Below are positions 9,767 through 19,489 of a stretch of 64,000 nt of DNA, one piece after another. The stretch comes from Drosophila miranda (lineage: Eukaryota; Arthropoda; Insecta; Diptera; Drosophilidae). Below the pieces are notes generated by a model. That model had not been told where the DNA came from, did not search any database, and worked only from the letters and a program-made list of their open reading frames with translations. The position numbers were made by a program, and so were the translations under genes. Within the stretch, counting starts at the first letter, position 1; each line of letters opens with the position of its first letter. Where the stretch lies: assembly GCF_003369915.1 (NCBI RefSeq), contig NW_022881652.1, positions 248,001-312,000 on the forward strand. The letters are read 5' to 3'.

Positions 9767-12700
9767 CGATAGAAGCTGCTACGCAATTCCCAATCCCAAT
9801 AGTAAACAATAATTTAACCATAGTTAATAAGAAAATAACACAGGAAGAAAAAGGGGATAGGGAGTCTAAACGGAAGGCACGAGCTAAAGTACGTCGGGAA
9901 GAATTTGTCAGAAATCTAAGGTTAGAGAAAAAAGCTCTGGTATCGTCAATAATATCAGAAGATCTCAGGCCATATGCAGAGGTCACATTATTAGACAGAA
10001 AGCTTGTTGGATTAATGGATACAGGGGCATCTATTAGTTGCATTGGTGGAGATTTGGCCAGCGAGCTGCTTGAAAGCCAATTTCAATTTAAGCCCATGAC
10101 ATCCACAGTTCGGACAGCGGGTGGGCAGTCTCAGAGAGTGGTGGGGAAGCTTAAAGCGGAAGTGGGCTATAAAGGTGTTACCAGGTCTGTTACCCCATAC
10201 ATCGTTCCAACCCTAACGCAGCCTCTGTATCTGGGCATTAACTTTTGGACCGAATTTGGCTTATTGCCAGCCGATTTGTATCCACAAGGAAGTGCTAATG
10301 ACACGGTGAACCATTGCGATGAGGTGTGGAAGCCAGAAAACCAACGTCCTTTATCGGAGGTGCAACGAGAACAACTGAATAGAACCATTCAGTGTCTTCC
10401 GTCTTTCGCGGATAATGGTTTAGGAAAAACCACGTTGTTGTCCCATGTAATAGATGTAGGGGAGGCAAAGCCCACAAAACAACGACACTATGCAGTGTCC
10501 CCAGCTATCGAGAAATTAATGTATGAGGAGTTGGATCGCATGTTAGCGCTAGGTGTCATCGAAGAATCCAACAGTGCGTGGTCTTGTCCGGTAGTACTCG
10601 TCCGGAAGCCGGAGAAGGTTCGTCTTTGTATAGACAGCCGCAAGGTGAACGAGGTGACTCGGAAGGACGCGTATCCCATGCCGCTCATAGATGGGATCTT
10701 AAGCCGGTTACCAAAGGCAGAATACATAACTAGCCTCGACCTGAAAGATGCCTACTGGCAAATACCGCTAGAAGAAGGTTCTAGGGATAAAACAGCATTC
10801 ACAGTGCCTGGACGGCCGCTTTACCAGTTTAAAGTTATGCCGTTTGGGCTTACCAATGCGCCGTCTACTATGTTCAAACTTATGGACCGCATTATTCCAG
10901 CCAATCTTCGAAACGAAGTGTTTATATACTTGGATGACCTGCTTATAGTGTCAGACACCTTTGAAAGGCATCTGAGTGTGTTAAAAGTAGTAGCAGAGAA
11001 GCTGTCTGCAGCGGGGCTTACAATTAATATACAGAAGAGCAAGTTCTGTGTGCCTGAGGTCCGCTATCTGGGGCATGTAGTGGGTCACGGTATTATAGGC
11101 ATGGACTTGGACAAAATAGAGGCCATTAAGGAATATCCTGCTCCGATGCGGTGAAACAGTTGCGTCGATTCTTGGGTATGACGGGATGGTACCACAAATT
11201 TATAAAGAATTTTGCGGCTATTGCGGCGCCTCTGACGGACGCCCTGAAGCAGAAACGCCAGTTCATTTGGTCCGAAGAAGCAGAAGCTGCATTCACAGCT
11301 CTGAAGAACTCAATGTGTGAAGCTCCCGTCTTACACACACCGAATTTTGAAAAGCCTTTCTTTATCCACTGCGACGCTAGTCACTCAGGAGTAGGAGGTA
11401 CTGATGCAGATAAACGAAGAGGGCGATGAAGTACCAATTGCGTTTATGTCACGAAAATTGAATAAGTGCCGACGTGCTTACTCGGTGACGGAAAAGGAAT
11501 GCTTAGCTGCCATTCTGAGCATCAAGAAATTTCGCGCTTATGTAGAGGGACATCAATTTACGGTGATAACCGACCATGCCTCCTTGAAGTGGCTGATGTC
11601 CCAATCAGATCTGAGTAGCAGACTGGCCAGATGGGCTTTGAAGCTTCAGGGGTATTCCTTTAATATTAGCCACCGAAAAGGGTCTCGAAACATCGTTCCA
11701 GACGCCTTGTCTCGGGTCTTTTCCCCAGATTTGTCAGAGATCGAACCAGAAGAAAGGATCGATTTGGAGTCGGAGCACTTTAGTTCGACGGATTACGTTT
11801 CCCTTAGGGCTAAAGTAGCGAGTAGTCAGGCTCAGATGCCAGATGTAAAGGTGGTAGGCAGGCATATATATCGTCGCACCGAGCACGCAACAGGCGAAAG
11901 GGTAGCGGATGAACTCTGTTGGAAAATTTGGATTCCCAAGGGGCTCATAGATTCGGTCCTGAAAATGGCCCATGAGCACGCCCTATCTGCACACGGAGAC
12001 ATAAATAAAACGCTCGAAAAGGTTCGGCGCTACTATTATTGGCCGACGTTGTTAAAAGATGTCAAAGAGTTCGTAAACCGGTGTGAAATTTGTAAGTGTA
12101 CTAAGCATCCAAATAGACCTTTAAGACCGCCACTAGCAAAAACGGGGGAAACAGAACGGTTCTTCCAGAAGCTCTACGTAGATTTTCTGGGACCGTTTCC
12201 TAGAAGTCGTAGTGGGAATGTCGGGATATTTGTGGTGTTAGATCATTTTTCCAAATTTCCGTTTATTAAACCCGTAAGAAAACGGACAACGGCGTCCAAT
12301 TTAAGTCCCATGCATTCAACTCCTTGCTTCAGAAGTATGGCATAGAGCACGCTTACACCGCCGTTTACGCTCCGCAGGCTAACGCGTCCGAGCGAGTTAA
12401 CAGATCTATCTTGGCAGCAATCAAAGCCTACATAAATACTGACCAAGGTAACTGGGATGAGCAGCAAAGGAGAGTAGCATGTGCGTTAAGATCGGCTGTG
12501 CACAGTGCCGTAAAGGCGAGTCCATACCAGTTGGCGTTTGGGCAACAGATGATCACGAATGGTACCACGTATCAGTTGTTGAGGCAGCTAGAGATGTTAG
12601 AAGATCGTTGGGTGCATTTTTCTAGGGACGACTCATTTGACCTGATGCGTGGCACGGCAATGAGGGCTCAGCACGAACGAAATGAAAATACGTATAACCT

Positions 12701-12911
12701 TCGAAGTAAGGAGGTATCATTCAGAGTGGGACAGGAGGTTTACCGTCGAAATTTCCCGCAAAGTAATTTCGTGAAAGGATTTAATGCCAAGTTGGCTCCC
12801 GTTTTTGTGAAGTCCCGGGTAAGGCGACAGTTGGGTCAAGCCTTTTACGAGCTAGAGGATCTGCAAGGACGTCTGATCGGCAAATTCCATGCCAAAGATA
12901 TCAAACAGTAG
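9670..12911 (+). pseudogene. pol: Pol polyprotein of element 1, broken in three places
   Basis: Order protease, reverse transcriptase, RNase H, integrase. The protease active site DTGAS is at about 10018. The reverse transcriptase YLDDLL motif is near 10927. The RNase H region is about 11340-11740, and the integrase HHCC zinc finger about 11960-12110. Breaks: a 1-base loss near 11143 just after the reverse transcriptase; a 2-base loss near 11398 in RNase H; and an internal deletion near 12273-12280 that removes integrase core sequence between the first and second catalytic Asp. The four remaining pieces are 9670-11154, 11151-11429, 11404-12345 and 12324-12911. The ATG at 9670 is not a real start, because entry is by frameshift from Gag. 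Confidence 0.85.
9691..9731 (+). promoter_or_regulatory. -1 ribosomal frameshift signal, element 1
   Basis: Heptamer A AAA AAC at 9691-9697 in the Gag phase required for -1 slippage (codons ACA|AAA|AAC). A 7-nt spacer follows, then a perfect 9-bp stem TGCGTGCAC (9705-9713) / GTGCACGCA (9723-9731) with a 9-nt loop. Pol lies in the -1 frame and is open through the site, so this is the likely route to Gag-Pol. Confidence 0.85.
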
Positions 12912-12978
12912 CACCATGGTTAAAAATCGCTCTAAGTGGGAATCACCCTTTTGGTCCTTCTTCCCCAAAGTGTGATTT

Positions 12979-12992
12979 TGGTAGGCGGGATT
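12979..12992 (+). promoter_or_regulatory. purine-rich tract before the 3' LTR of element 1
   Basis: GGTAGGCGGGATT immediately precedes the LTR start TGAAGTGG, in the position of the plus-strand primer. It is not a pure polypurine run, so confidence is moderate. Confidence 0.5.
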
Positions 12993-15515
12993 TGAAGTGG
13001 TTTGAAAGAGTAACGTATAAAAAAAAGGTATAAATACTGGGATCCACAAAAGGGAACATTTGGAAAAGTACCAAGAAGGGATATTGGTCTCCCTATGTTA
13101 CTCAACTTTGCCGCCTTAATTCAAGTTAAAAGGTAAACGAAGGAGAGCGGTTTTTTTTTTTTTTTTTTTTTTTGAGTTGAAACTTGTAAAATAATTACGG
13201 CGTCAATTTGAAAATGGAGGATTCTCAAGTTTAACGCTGTACTGGGGGGTCTCAGACTGTGCAGATCTAGCCTCGGTCTCTTGGAAGAAAAACTGTTGGC
13301 GAAGACAGACGTGCTATTTTTGTCCAGTCCAAGTATAAAGAAAAAAAAAAGAGGAATAAAAACCGGAAAAAGATCTTAACAGCTGAATACAGCAAAAAGA
13401 AAGAAATATTGTGCGTTTATAAAGTAAAAGTGTGTTAAGTGCCAATCTCAATTGGTATGTATTTCAGCGTCGCTAATATACACCACATACACTCGTGGCG
13501 TAGGGTAGTGCTTTTTATACCCGATACTCAAAATGAGTATTGGGGTATATTAGATTTGTGGTAAAAGTGGATGTGTGTAACGTCCAGAAGGAATCGTTTC
13601 CGACCCCATAAAGTATATATATTCTTGATCAGCATCAATAGCCGAGTCGATTGAGCCCTGTCTGTCTGTCCGTCCGACCGTCCGTCCGTCCCCTTCAGCG
13701 CCTAGTGCTCAAAGACTATAAGAGCTAGAGCAACGATGTTTTGGATCCAGACTTCTGTGATATGTCACTGCTACAAATATATTTCAAAATTTTGCCCCGC
13801 CCACTTCCGAAAATCTGGGGCATCCACAAATCTCAGAGACTATTAAGGCTAGAGTAACCAAATTTGGTATCCGCACTTCTGTTAGATCTCACTATAAAAC
13901 GTTTATCTCAGAATTTCGCCCCACCCCCTTCCGCCCCCACAAAAGACGAAAATCTGTTGCATCCACAATATTGCACATTCGAGAAAACTAAAAACGCAGA
14001 ATCATAGATAATGACCATATCTATCAGATTGCTGAATCTGGATCAGATCGAATCATTTTTGTAGCCAAAAGCAAGAAGTCAATTTTCAGTGGCTACGCAG
14101 CGCCCGACGTCACGCTCAGACTGATTTTCTGTCTCTCTCGCACGCACTCTTTGTCGTGTGGTTCAATATTAGCGGCGTCTGCCGGAGGAGAGCCATACTG
14201 ACTTAGTATCGGGTATAACTGTAGAGTTGCGGAGTTGCAACTCACAACGTTCCCCCTCGTTTTTATATCCATCAGTGTAACCGCTGATTCCTATTTTTAT
14301 GCTATTGTGTCATTAGTGTAATTAGCTTAGTAAATTTCTTTTGGTTGTGTTTTTAAATTCTGTTCGGAAGAAATAGCAAGTGGAATGTGTGACAGGGTGA
14401 AAGTGAACAACGGTTAAACGGCAGAGGAGAGCGTGAGTTTTTTTTTTGTAAAAGTATTTCTCCATCTTTCGTTTTAGGAACGTTGCCGCAGTCCATGGAA
14501 GCGCTTTCATCGCTGTTTCAACGCATTTATTAAAACAAATCAAAGGAAGGCCGTAAGTGATCCCAAAACATAAAGATAAAATATTGGAGTTTGTTTGTTA
14601 TGAGCAACTATTTATTGCATGACCGGAAAAAAAAAGCCTCACGTAGTCAGGGGCTTCGTCGCTTAAGAGAGGCTGTGCGCTCTCCCTTATGCCCTGCTGG
14701 CAACCATAAGCGCTTACGCCGCGCATAAGAACCAGCCCTCTTAAGAACAAGGCACAAAAGGGAAGATGCGAGGCTGGTCGCTCTGACGTTCTTTTATGCT
14801 TTCTACTTGCGGTTGCTTTCGCTAATGCACTTGAATAACTGACCTGCCATAACGATCGCGGCGCACAGTTTTTACATTCCCTTTTGCATATTTATTTATT
14901 ATTATTATCTATTTGCCTAACATAAAAGCTGGAGATATGTACCCTTCCTTTCTTTCAATTTGTAAGTTAAATTTCAATCTAAAGTGTATTATTAAGAGTT
15001 AATCATTTATTAGTTTACTAGTGCGATGCATGTGCTATTGCTCAATATGAAATATAGGATTTAACATGAATCGGGGCTAGAGTTCTATATGCGGGGACCA
15101 TGCTGGGCAAAGGAGGGTAATGGGGTTGGATAGGAGGCTGTAAGAGCCTTCTTTATGGGATCACCGGATGAACCGGGAGCGGTGATCATGGTAGGGTGGG
15201 CATGAGTGGTCACAACAACACCGTGGCACGACTTGTATGTGTGTATGTGTCCGTGTGTGTGTAGTTAGGTGTATTTGCTCTTGTACATATTTGTGTCGAT
15301 ACTTCGCTTGCACGTGAAATTTTGATGAACGTTACTGTGTCAGTATTATGATTGTTGGAGTAGAGCTGTGTCCCGTCCGTTCTGGGAAATAAAAAAAAAA
15401 CGCCCCCATTTCTTGCCGATGAGACGGAAGCCGGAACAAGCACGTGCCCGGACGGGAGACGAACCATCACCTGCTCAGCCTTCCGTGAAGGTTTGGTAAT
15501 ATCCAATATGCTACA
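12993..15515 (+). repeat. 3' LTR of element 1, with nested, internally deleted DINE
   Basis: TGAAGTGG...GCTACA, about 1.78 kb without the DINE. It matches the 5' LTR on both sides of the shared DINE. It lacks the 3144-3586 block and the second DINE. It is followed by TSD TATG. Confidence 0.75.
13516..14259 (+). mobile_element. DINE-1-like relic no. 3 (3' LTR), internally deleted
   Basis: Same ends and same downstream LTR junction as relic 1. About 385 bp are missing near 13810, where the sequence jumps between two copies of a GGACGAAAATCT-type direct repeat. The first GA-rich motif found in the full-length copies lies in the lost part. Confidence 0.85.
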
Positions 15516-15519
15516 TATG
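15516..15519. other. target-site duplication of LTR element 1, right
   Basis: TATG, matching 2617-2620. Confidence 0.7.
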
Positions 15520-16181
15520 TTTGTGCTGTGTGTATTGGCTGCTCTGTTGTCGGAGGATGGGATGGGAAGGGGAAAGTTTGCCTGCTCCCGTTTAACCGCC
15601 CGGATACTTTAAACTTCCGGATCTTACGATCCGGGCGCGAGACGCTCCGAAGAGTCGACCGCATAGCATCATGTGGGCGATTGTATTGGCATTGTTGGGG
15701 CATTTGGCTGAGTGGCGAAGCTTGGCAGTGTGGATTTTGATCCTGCTCAACTGCTATGGGTATGTATTGAAGTTTAAAATGGGTGGGGGTGAAAAGGGGA
15801 ATGGCTGGGCGTAATTGCCGAAGTTGGCGACCGATAACACACTAGCATTGAGAAATGCAATTTGAATTGGCTTTTTGGTGTGTTATCGGCGCGTTATTTT
15901 CCTAATTGGCGTGGTATTTTTTGGGTCATTAATGGCCTTGCCAGTTGTCAGGTATTGGGGAATGGGTGATAGTTGGGAAGGAAGAAGAAGAAAGAAAGGT
16001 AATTATGCTAAAATAAATAACTAAAATTAATTAAATTACATTACAGCTAAGGACAATCTATCTACAATTACTACAAATAAGGACTACAAAACTACAGAGA
16101 TATATACAAGGTAAAACAAACAATAATTACGATACATTTACACAACAATAAACATACTTAAATATCATTTATTTTTAACAG
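15520..16181 (+). other. 5' region of the plus-strand spliced module, unit 1
   Basis: No open frame of note. A possible small exon at 16047-16110 is bounded by ATTACAG and CAAG|GTAAAAC. An acceptor TTTTTAACAG ends at 16181. From 15833 to 15890 the words ACCGATAACACACTA and TAGTGTGTTATCGG-like sequence form an imperfect inverted repeat. Confidence 0.4.
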
Positions 16182-16736
16182 GAGGACAACTACAACAAAG
16201 CACCGGCCGGCATGGCAAACGCAATGCAGAACATTGCGCCGCATACCGGCCGGCTCCGTTGTCCCCCTGTGCAGGATTAGTGGCACCACCTGAGATCTTT
16301 AGTGGCGATGGCTGGACTTGGAGATGGCGTGCATCGTGGGCTAAGGTGTTCATTGGCGAGCGGCTCCGGTCCGGCCGCCCACGTTGCATCTGTCGTTGGT
16401 TGGTGTTGGCTGCTGCACTCGAGTGGCACTGGTCCGGCCACCCAACTGCATTGTCGTTGTGCTGGCGTTGACATCGAAATGTGATGCCAACGATTTGTGT
16501 AATTGGCCGCATCCAAGTGGCGAACTGGTCCGGCCACCAGGATACGTTGTCGATTTTAATTGTTGGCCGCATCCGAGTGGCTGCTGGTCCGGCCACCCAG
16601 GATGCGCTGTCAGTTGGAAACCATTAACTCACATAACCACGAAAAATGAAAAATGACCTGGCCTCCTCGGCCACGTTCGTCTTCGGATTGTTGGTGTAAT
16701 TTTGAGTGGCTACTGGTCCGGCCACCCAGTTGAGGA
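16182..16736 (+). other. exon-like region with repeated GTGGC...GCCAC boxes, unit 1
   Basis: Begins after the TTTTTAACAG acceptor. It contains at least four copies of a box with core CTGGTCCGGCCACC (starting near 16429, 16525, 16586 and 16711) and a variant near 16366. The full form GTGGC-ACTGGTCCG-GCCAC can fold as a short hairpin. The same boxes occur near 24.5 kb (minus strand) and in the amplicon at 48.4-49.9 kb. Frames of 60-143 codons exist on both strands but none is clearly coding. Confidence 0.5.
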
Positions 16737-16781
16737 GGTGTTTATTTTGGCGTTTGATTTTTAATTTGTGTTTATTTGCAG

Positions 16782-16899
16782 GTGCCTGTCGTCGATTTGG
16801 ATGTTGTTGCTGGCTACCCTTGTCTGGTTTCTGTTGGCATAGGAGACGTTTGCAGGCGAGGCAGCTTCTTGTTGGTCAGCTCTGTCTGGTGATTGGCAG
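16782..16899 (+). other. exon-like module P1, unit 1
   Basis: 118 bp bounded by TATTTGCAG and GGCAG|GTAAGT. In one frame it ends RRLQARQLLVGQLC, resembling the VARQLLEGQIC word of the next module. A 73-bp intron-like spacer follows. Confidence 0.5.
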
Positions 16900-16972
16900 G
16901 TAAGTGTGGATTTTGTGTGTTTTGGCAGTTTTTCGTGTTGGCGTGAATTGACTGTTTTTCTTTGTGTTTTAG

Positions 16973-17114
16973 TGGCTGGCCTCTGGACTTTTGTTGGAGT
17001 TGACGGTGGTAGTGCTGCTGATGAGGCCTCCAAATTTCGCCCATTATGCCTCGAGAGAGTTGCAGGAGTGGCGAGGCAGCTGCTGGAGGGGCAGATCTGT
17101 CGGTTTAATAGCAG
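16973..17114 (+). other. exon-like module P2, unit 1
   Basis: 142 bp bounded by TGTGTTTTAG and AGCAG|GTGAGT. In one frame it reads EASKFRPLC...VARQLLEGQICR. That is related to the AFKFRPF...VWQLLERQLYR word of the minus-strand tandem modules at 18.5-19.3 kb, so the plus- and minus-strand modules share ancestry. Confidence 0.55.
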
Positions 17115-17405
17115 GTGAGTATGTTTGTTGGTCATTTGCAGATTGTTGTTAATTGTGTTTAATTTTTGTCCGTCGCATTCGAAGTCGCCACTGGATTGTC
17201 CATTTAGGAACCTACGTAGGTCATCGTAAGGCTCTTCGTCGGTCCATTGGCTGTCGTCGTCCATGTCCATATCCGGCTCAGTGTCCGATATAGCTACTGC
17301 TGTTTCTGTATTGGCTGCTGGTTGTGATGGCGGCGGGTGTGTAGGTGCTGTTGCCTGTAGTCGTCGTCCTTCCCAGCAACAGCAGCCCCATATCCACGCC
17401 CCCAA
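17115..17405 (-). CDS. acidic ORF, minus strand, head-to-head partner (unit 1)
   Basis: Start of a 214-codon minus-strand frame (17405 down to 16761). Its first 70 residues contain THPPPSQPAANTETA followed by an acidic stretch TEPDMDMDDDSQWTDEEP. This matches in order the THPRPAANTQPDAA plus EDSDMDCEALSDDGDDMW tail of the plus-strand ORF at 17263-18030. It is therefore a diverged, inverted relative of that tail. The part beyond about residue 97 runs antisense to modules P2 and P1 and is probably not coding. Function unknown. Confidence 0.4.
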
Positions 17406-18030
17406 GCAGCAGCAGCCATCTCAAAAGAAGCGGCCACAACACCAACCCCAACTGCAACAGCAGCATTCAAGCGGCCGACAGGGGGCCAAACCAGCAGCAC
17501 CAACACCAACACCAGCTGCAGCAGCAACGCCCAACACCCGCAGGCCCTTGTATAGCCGACACAATTTGGGTCGGCAGCACCAGCAGCAGCACCAGCATCG
17601 CGGCCATCATTCCCAGCCACAGGCCAAGGGGCGCCAGACACCGAGAAATCCCCAACATCAGCAGCAGCCAGCCGTCCAATGCGATGGCAAGTGTGTGGAA
17701 ATGCTAAAAGAGTACGCCGTTAAAATTGAAAATTTAGAGAAAAGACTGCAAGAACTTACCACACTAATTACAAACCTGACTGAAGCGAAGGGCAGTGGCT
17801 CAGCAGTGGCCAATCCTCCAACACAGACACCAGCAGCAGCACCAACACATCCAAGACCCGCCGCCAATACACAACCTGACGCCGCAGCCGTATCGGAGGA
17901 CTCTGATATGGACTGCGAAGCACTCAGCGACGATGGCGACGACATGTGGACGGACCACGATTCATTTGACGACGAGATAGCGGAGGAGATCATGGACGCC
18001 TACGGTAGCTTCTACTCTGACGTCTTTTGA
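17263..18030 (+). CDS. Q-rich, coiled-coil, acidic-tail ORF (copy 2, unit 1)
   Basis: A 255-codon frame. About the first 45 codons overlap the opposite-strand acidic ORF and may not be genuine, so a start further in is possible. Then come Gln/His-rich repeats, CDGKC, the ENLEKRLQELTTL coiled coil and an acidic tail ending SFYSDVF. Relative to copy 1 it lacks a segment of about 20 residues (around the CQRDQRVQPT word) and gains one Glu in frame (AEEIMDAY). These in-frame indels fit a once-coding sequence. Unrecognised family. Confidence 0.55.
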   Translation: MSISGSVSDIATAVSVLAAGCDGGGCVGAVACSRRPSQQQQPHIHAPKQQQPSQKKRPQHQPQLQQQHSSGRQGAKPAAPTPTPAAAATPNTRRPLYSRHNLGRQHQQQHQHRGHHSQPQAKGRQTPRNPQHQQQPAVQCDGKCVEMLKEYAVKIENLEKRLQELTTLITNLTEAKGSGSAVANPPTQTPAAAPTHPRPAANTQPDAAAVSEDSDMDCEALSDDGDDMWTDHDSFDDEIAEEIMDAYGSFYSDVF

Positions 18031-18121
18031 TGAGCCCAAAAGTCGGTCCTGAGGCAGCCACTAAAAACAGATGGAAAACATTAACTCACATAACCACGAA
18101 AAATGACCAATACGTACTCAC

Positions 18122-18259
18122 CTGACACGCCATCGACAGAGCTGCCCCACCAGCAGATGCCACGACAAATAGACCAAACTTTTGCTGCTAATTTGACGAC
18201 ATTCTTAGAATATATTGACGACTCTCCTGACAATTCACCGCCCAGGTCCAGAGCAACCA
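18122..18259 (-). other. exon-like module M7, unit 1
   Basis: 138 bp. The minus-strand acceptor TTTTATTTCAG and donor TGTCAG|GTGAGT flank it. The spacer to the next module is 73 bp. Confidence 0.55.
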
Positions 18260-18332
18260 CTGAAATAAAACAAAATGACGTCAATTCGCATACCAACAAA
18301 ATATGGACAAAACTCACAATAATCACACGTAC

Positions 18333-18469
18333 CTGCCACGCCTCCGACAGATCTACCCCTCCAGCAGCTGCCCCGTCATCAACACCACACATTTGATGCC
18401 AATTGGACGACATTTTAGGGTTTATTGACGACGCTCCTGACAATCCACCGCACAGGTCCAGAGCAGCCA
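18333..18469 (-). other. exon-like module M6, unit 1
   Basis: 137 bp bounded by GTTTACAG and GGCAG|GTACGT on the minus strand. It begins TGGCTGCTCTGGACC, like M7. The spacer to the first 199-bp unit is 75 bp. Confidence 0.55.
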
Positions 18470-18544
18470 CTGTAAACAAACCAAAAATGACGTCAATACA
18501 CACATCAACACAAAATGGTACAAACACACACAAAACATACGTAC

Positions 18545-19340
18545 CTGCCACGCCTCCGATAGAGCTGCCTCTCCAGCAGTTGCCACACCAAATTCACCAT
18601 CCAATTCCTGCCAAATGGGCGAAATTTGAAGGCCCTATCGCCGTCGCCAACAACATCCAGTCCACAGGCTGCCGCTAAAAGGAGAAAAACATCAATACAC
18701 ACTTCAACACAAAATGGTCCAAACACACACAAAACATACGTACCTGCCACGCCTCCGATAGAGCTGCCTCTCCAGCAGTTGCCACACCAAATTCACCATC
18801 CAATTCCTGCCAAATGGGCGAAATTTGAAGGCCCTATCGCCGTCGCCAACAACATCCAGTCCACAGGCTGCCGCTAAAAGGAGAAAAACATCAATACACA
18901 CTTCAACACAAAATGGTCCAAACACACACAAAACATACGTACCTGCCACGCCTCCGATAGAGCTGCCTCTCCAGCAGTTGCCACACCAAATTCACCATCC
19001 AATTCCTGCCAAATGGGCGAAATTTGAAGGCCCTATCGCCGTCGCCAACAACATCCAGTCCACAGGCTGCCGCTAAAAGGAGAAAAACATCAATACACAC
19101 TTCAACACAAAATGGTCCAAACACACACAAAACATACGTACCTGCCACGCCTCCGATAGAGCTGCCTCTCCAGCAGTTGCCACACCAAATTCACCATCCA
19201 CTTTCTGCCAAATGGGCGAAATTTGAAGGCCCTATCGCCGTCGCCAACAACATCCAGTCCACAGGCTGCCGCTAAAAGAAGAAAAACATCAATTCAATTC
19301 ACGCATCAACACAAAATAGCCAATACTTCTACTAATCACA
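18545..19340 (-). repeat. four tandem 199-bp exon+intron units (M2-M5), unit 1
   Basis: Exon-like blocks of exactly 130 bp at 18545-18674, 18744-18873, 18943-19072 and 19142-19271 are separated by 69-bp intron-like spacers. Each has acceptor TTTTTCTCCTTTTAG (one variant) and donor GTGGCAG|GTACGT on the minus strand. The units are nearly identical. Because 130 is not a multiple of three, joining consecutive blocks shifts the frame each time, and a stop appears when they are joined to the upstream module. A spliced non-coding RNA or a decayed gene is more likely than a repeat protein. Confidence 0.75.
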
Positions 19341-19345
19341 CTTAC

Positions 19346-19489
19346 CTGACAGTACACTCACAGATCAGCCTCTCCAGTACCTGCCTCGCCACCAACCGCA
19401 ACATTGTGTTGCAAGTTGGGCCCAATTTGGACGCCTCTCCGATTACGCTGCCGTCAACCGATGGCCGTGACGTCACGCCATCATCATCA
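19346..19489 (-). other. exon-like module M1, truncated by the duplication junction, unit 1
   Basis: Donor CTGTCAG|GTAAGT on the minus strand. One frame reads GEASKLGPTC...LVARQVLERLIC, related to the P2 module. The 5' part of the module is missing here because the duplicated LTR piece begins at 19490. The full version survives at 24246-24790. Confidence 0.55.

Larger units (their letters stand above)
2621..15515 (+). mobile_element. LTR element 1, Osvaldo/Ulysses-like Ty3/gypsy retrotransposon, defective
   Basis: Complete by boundaries: TSD TATG, TG...CA LTRs, a tRNA-Lys-type primer binding site, gag, pol and a purine-rich tract before the 3' LTR. Gag is open, but pol carries two small frameshifting deletions and loses part of the integrase core, so this copy cannot move by itself. 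There is no env-like frame between pol and the 3' LTR. DINE-1-like elements sit in both LTRs, inflating the 5' LTR to 4.4 kb. The 3' LTR is also the left edge of the 4.9-kb tandem duplication. Its closest relative here is element 2 at 49918-60163, with the same gene order, RING-Gag and frameshift signal. Confidence 0.85.
14591..19489. repeat. 4,899-bp tandem duplication, unit 1
   Basis: Every feature here recurs at +4,899 in 19490-24388 with only scattered substitutions. The left breakpoint is inside the 3' LTR of element 1 (before TGTTTGTTATG). The right one is in a CAT-repeat inside an exon-like module (CATCATCATCA). The duplication therefore post-dates insertion of element 1. Confidence 0.93.

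Noticed and set aside
18545..19340. Tandem units as a repeat protein
   Set aside because: 130-bp blocks shift frame when joined, and a stop arises at the join to the upstream module.
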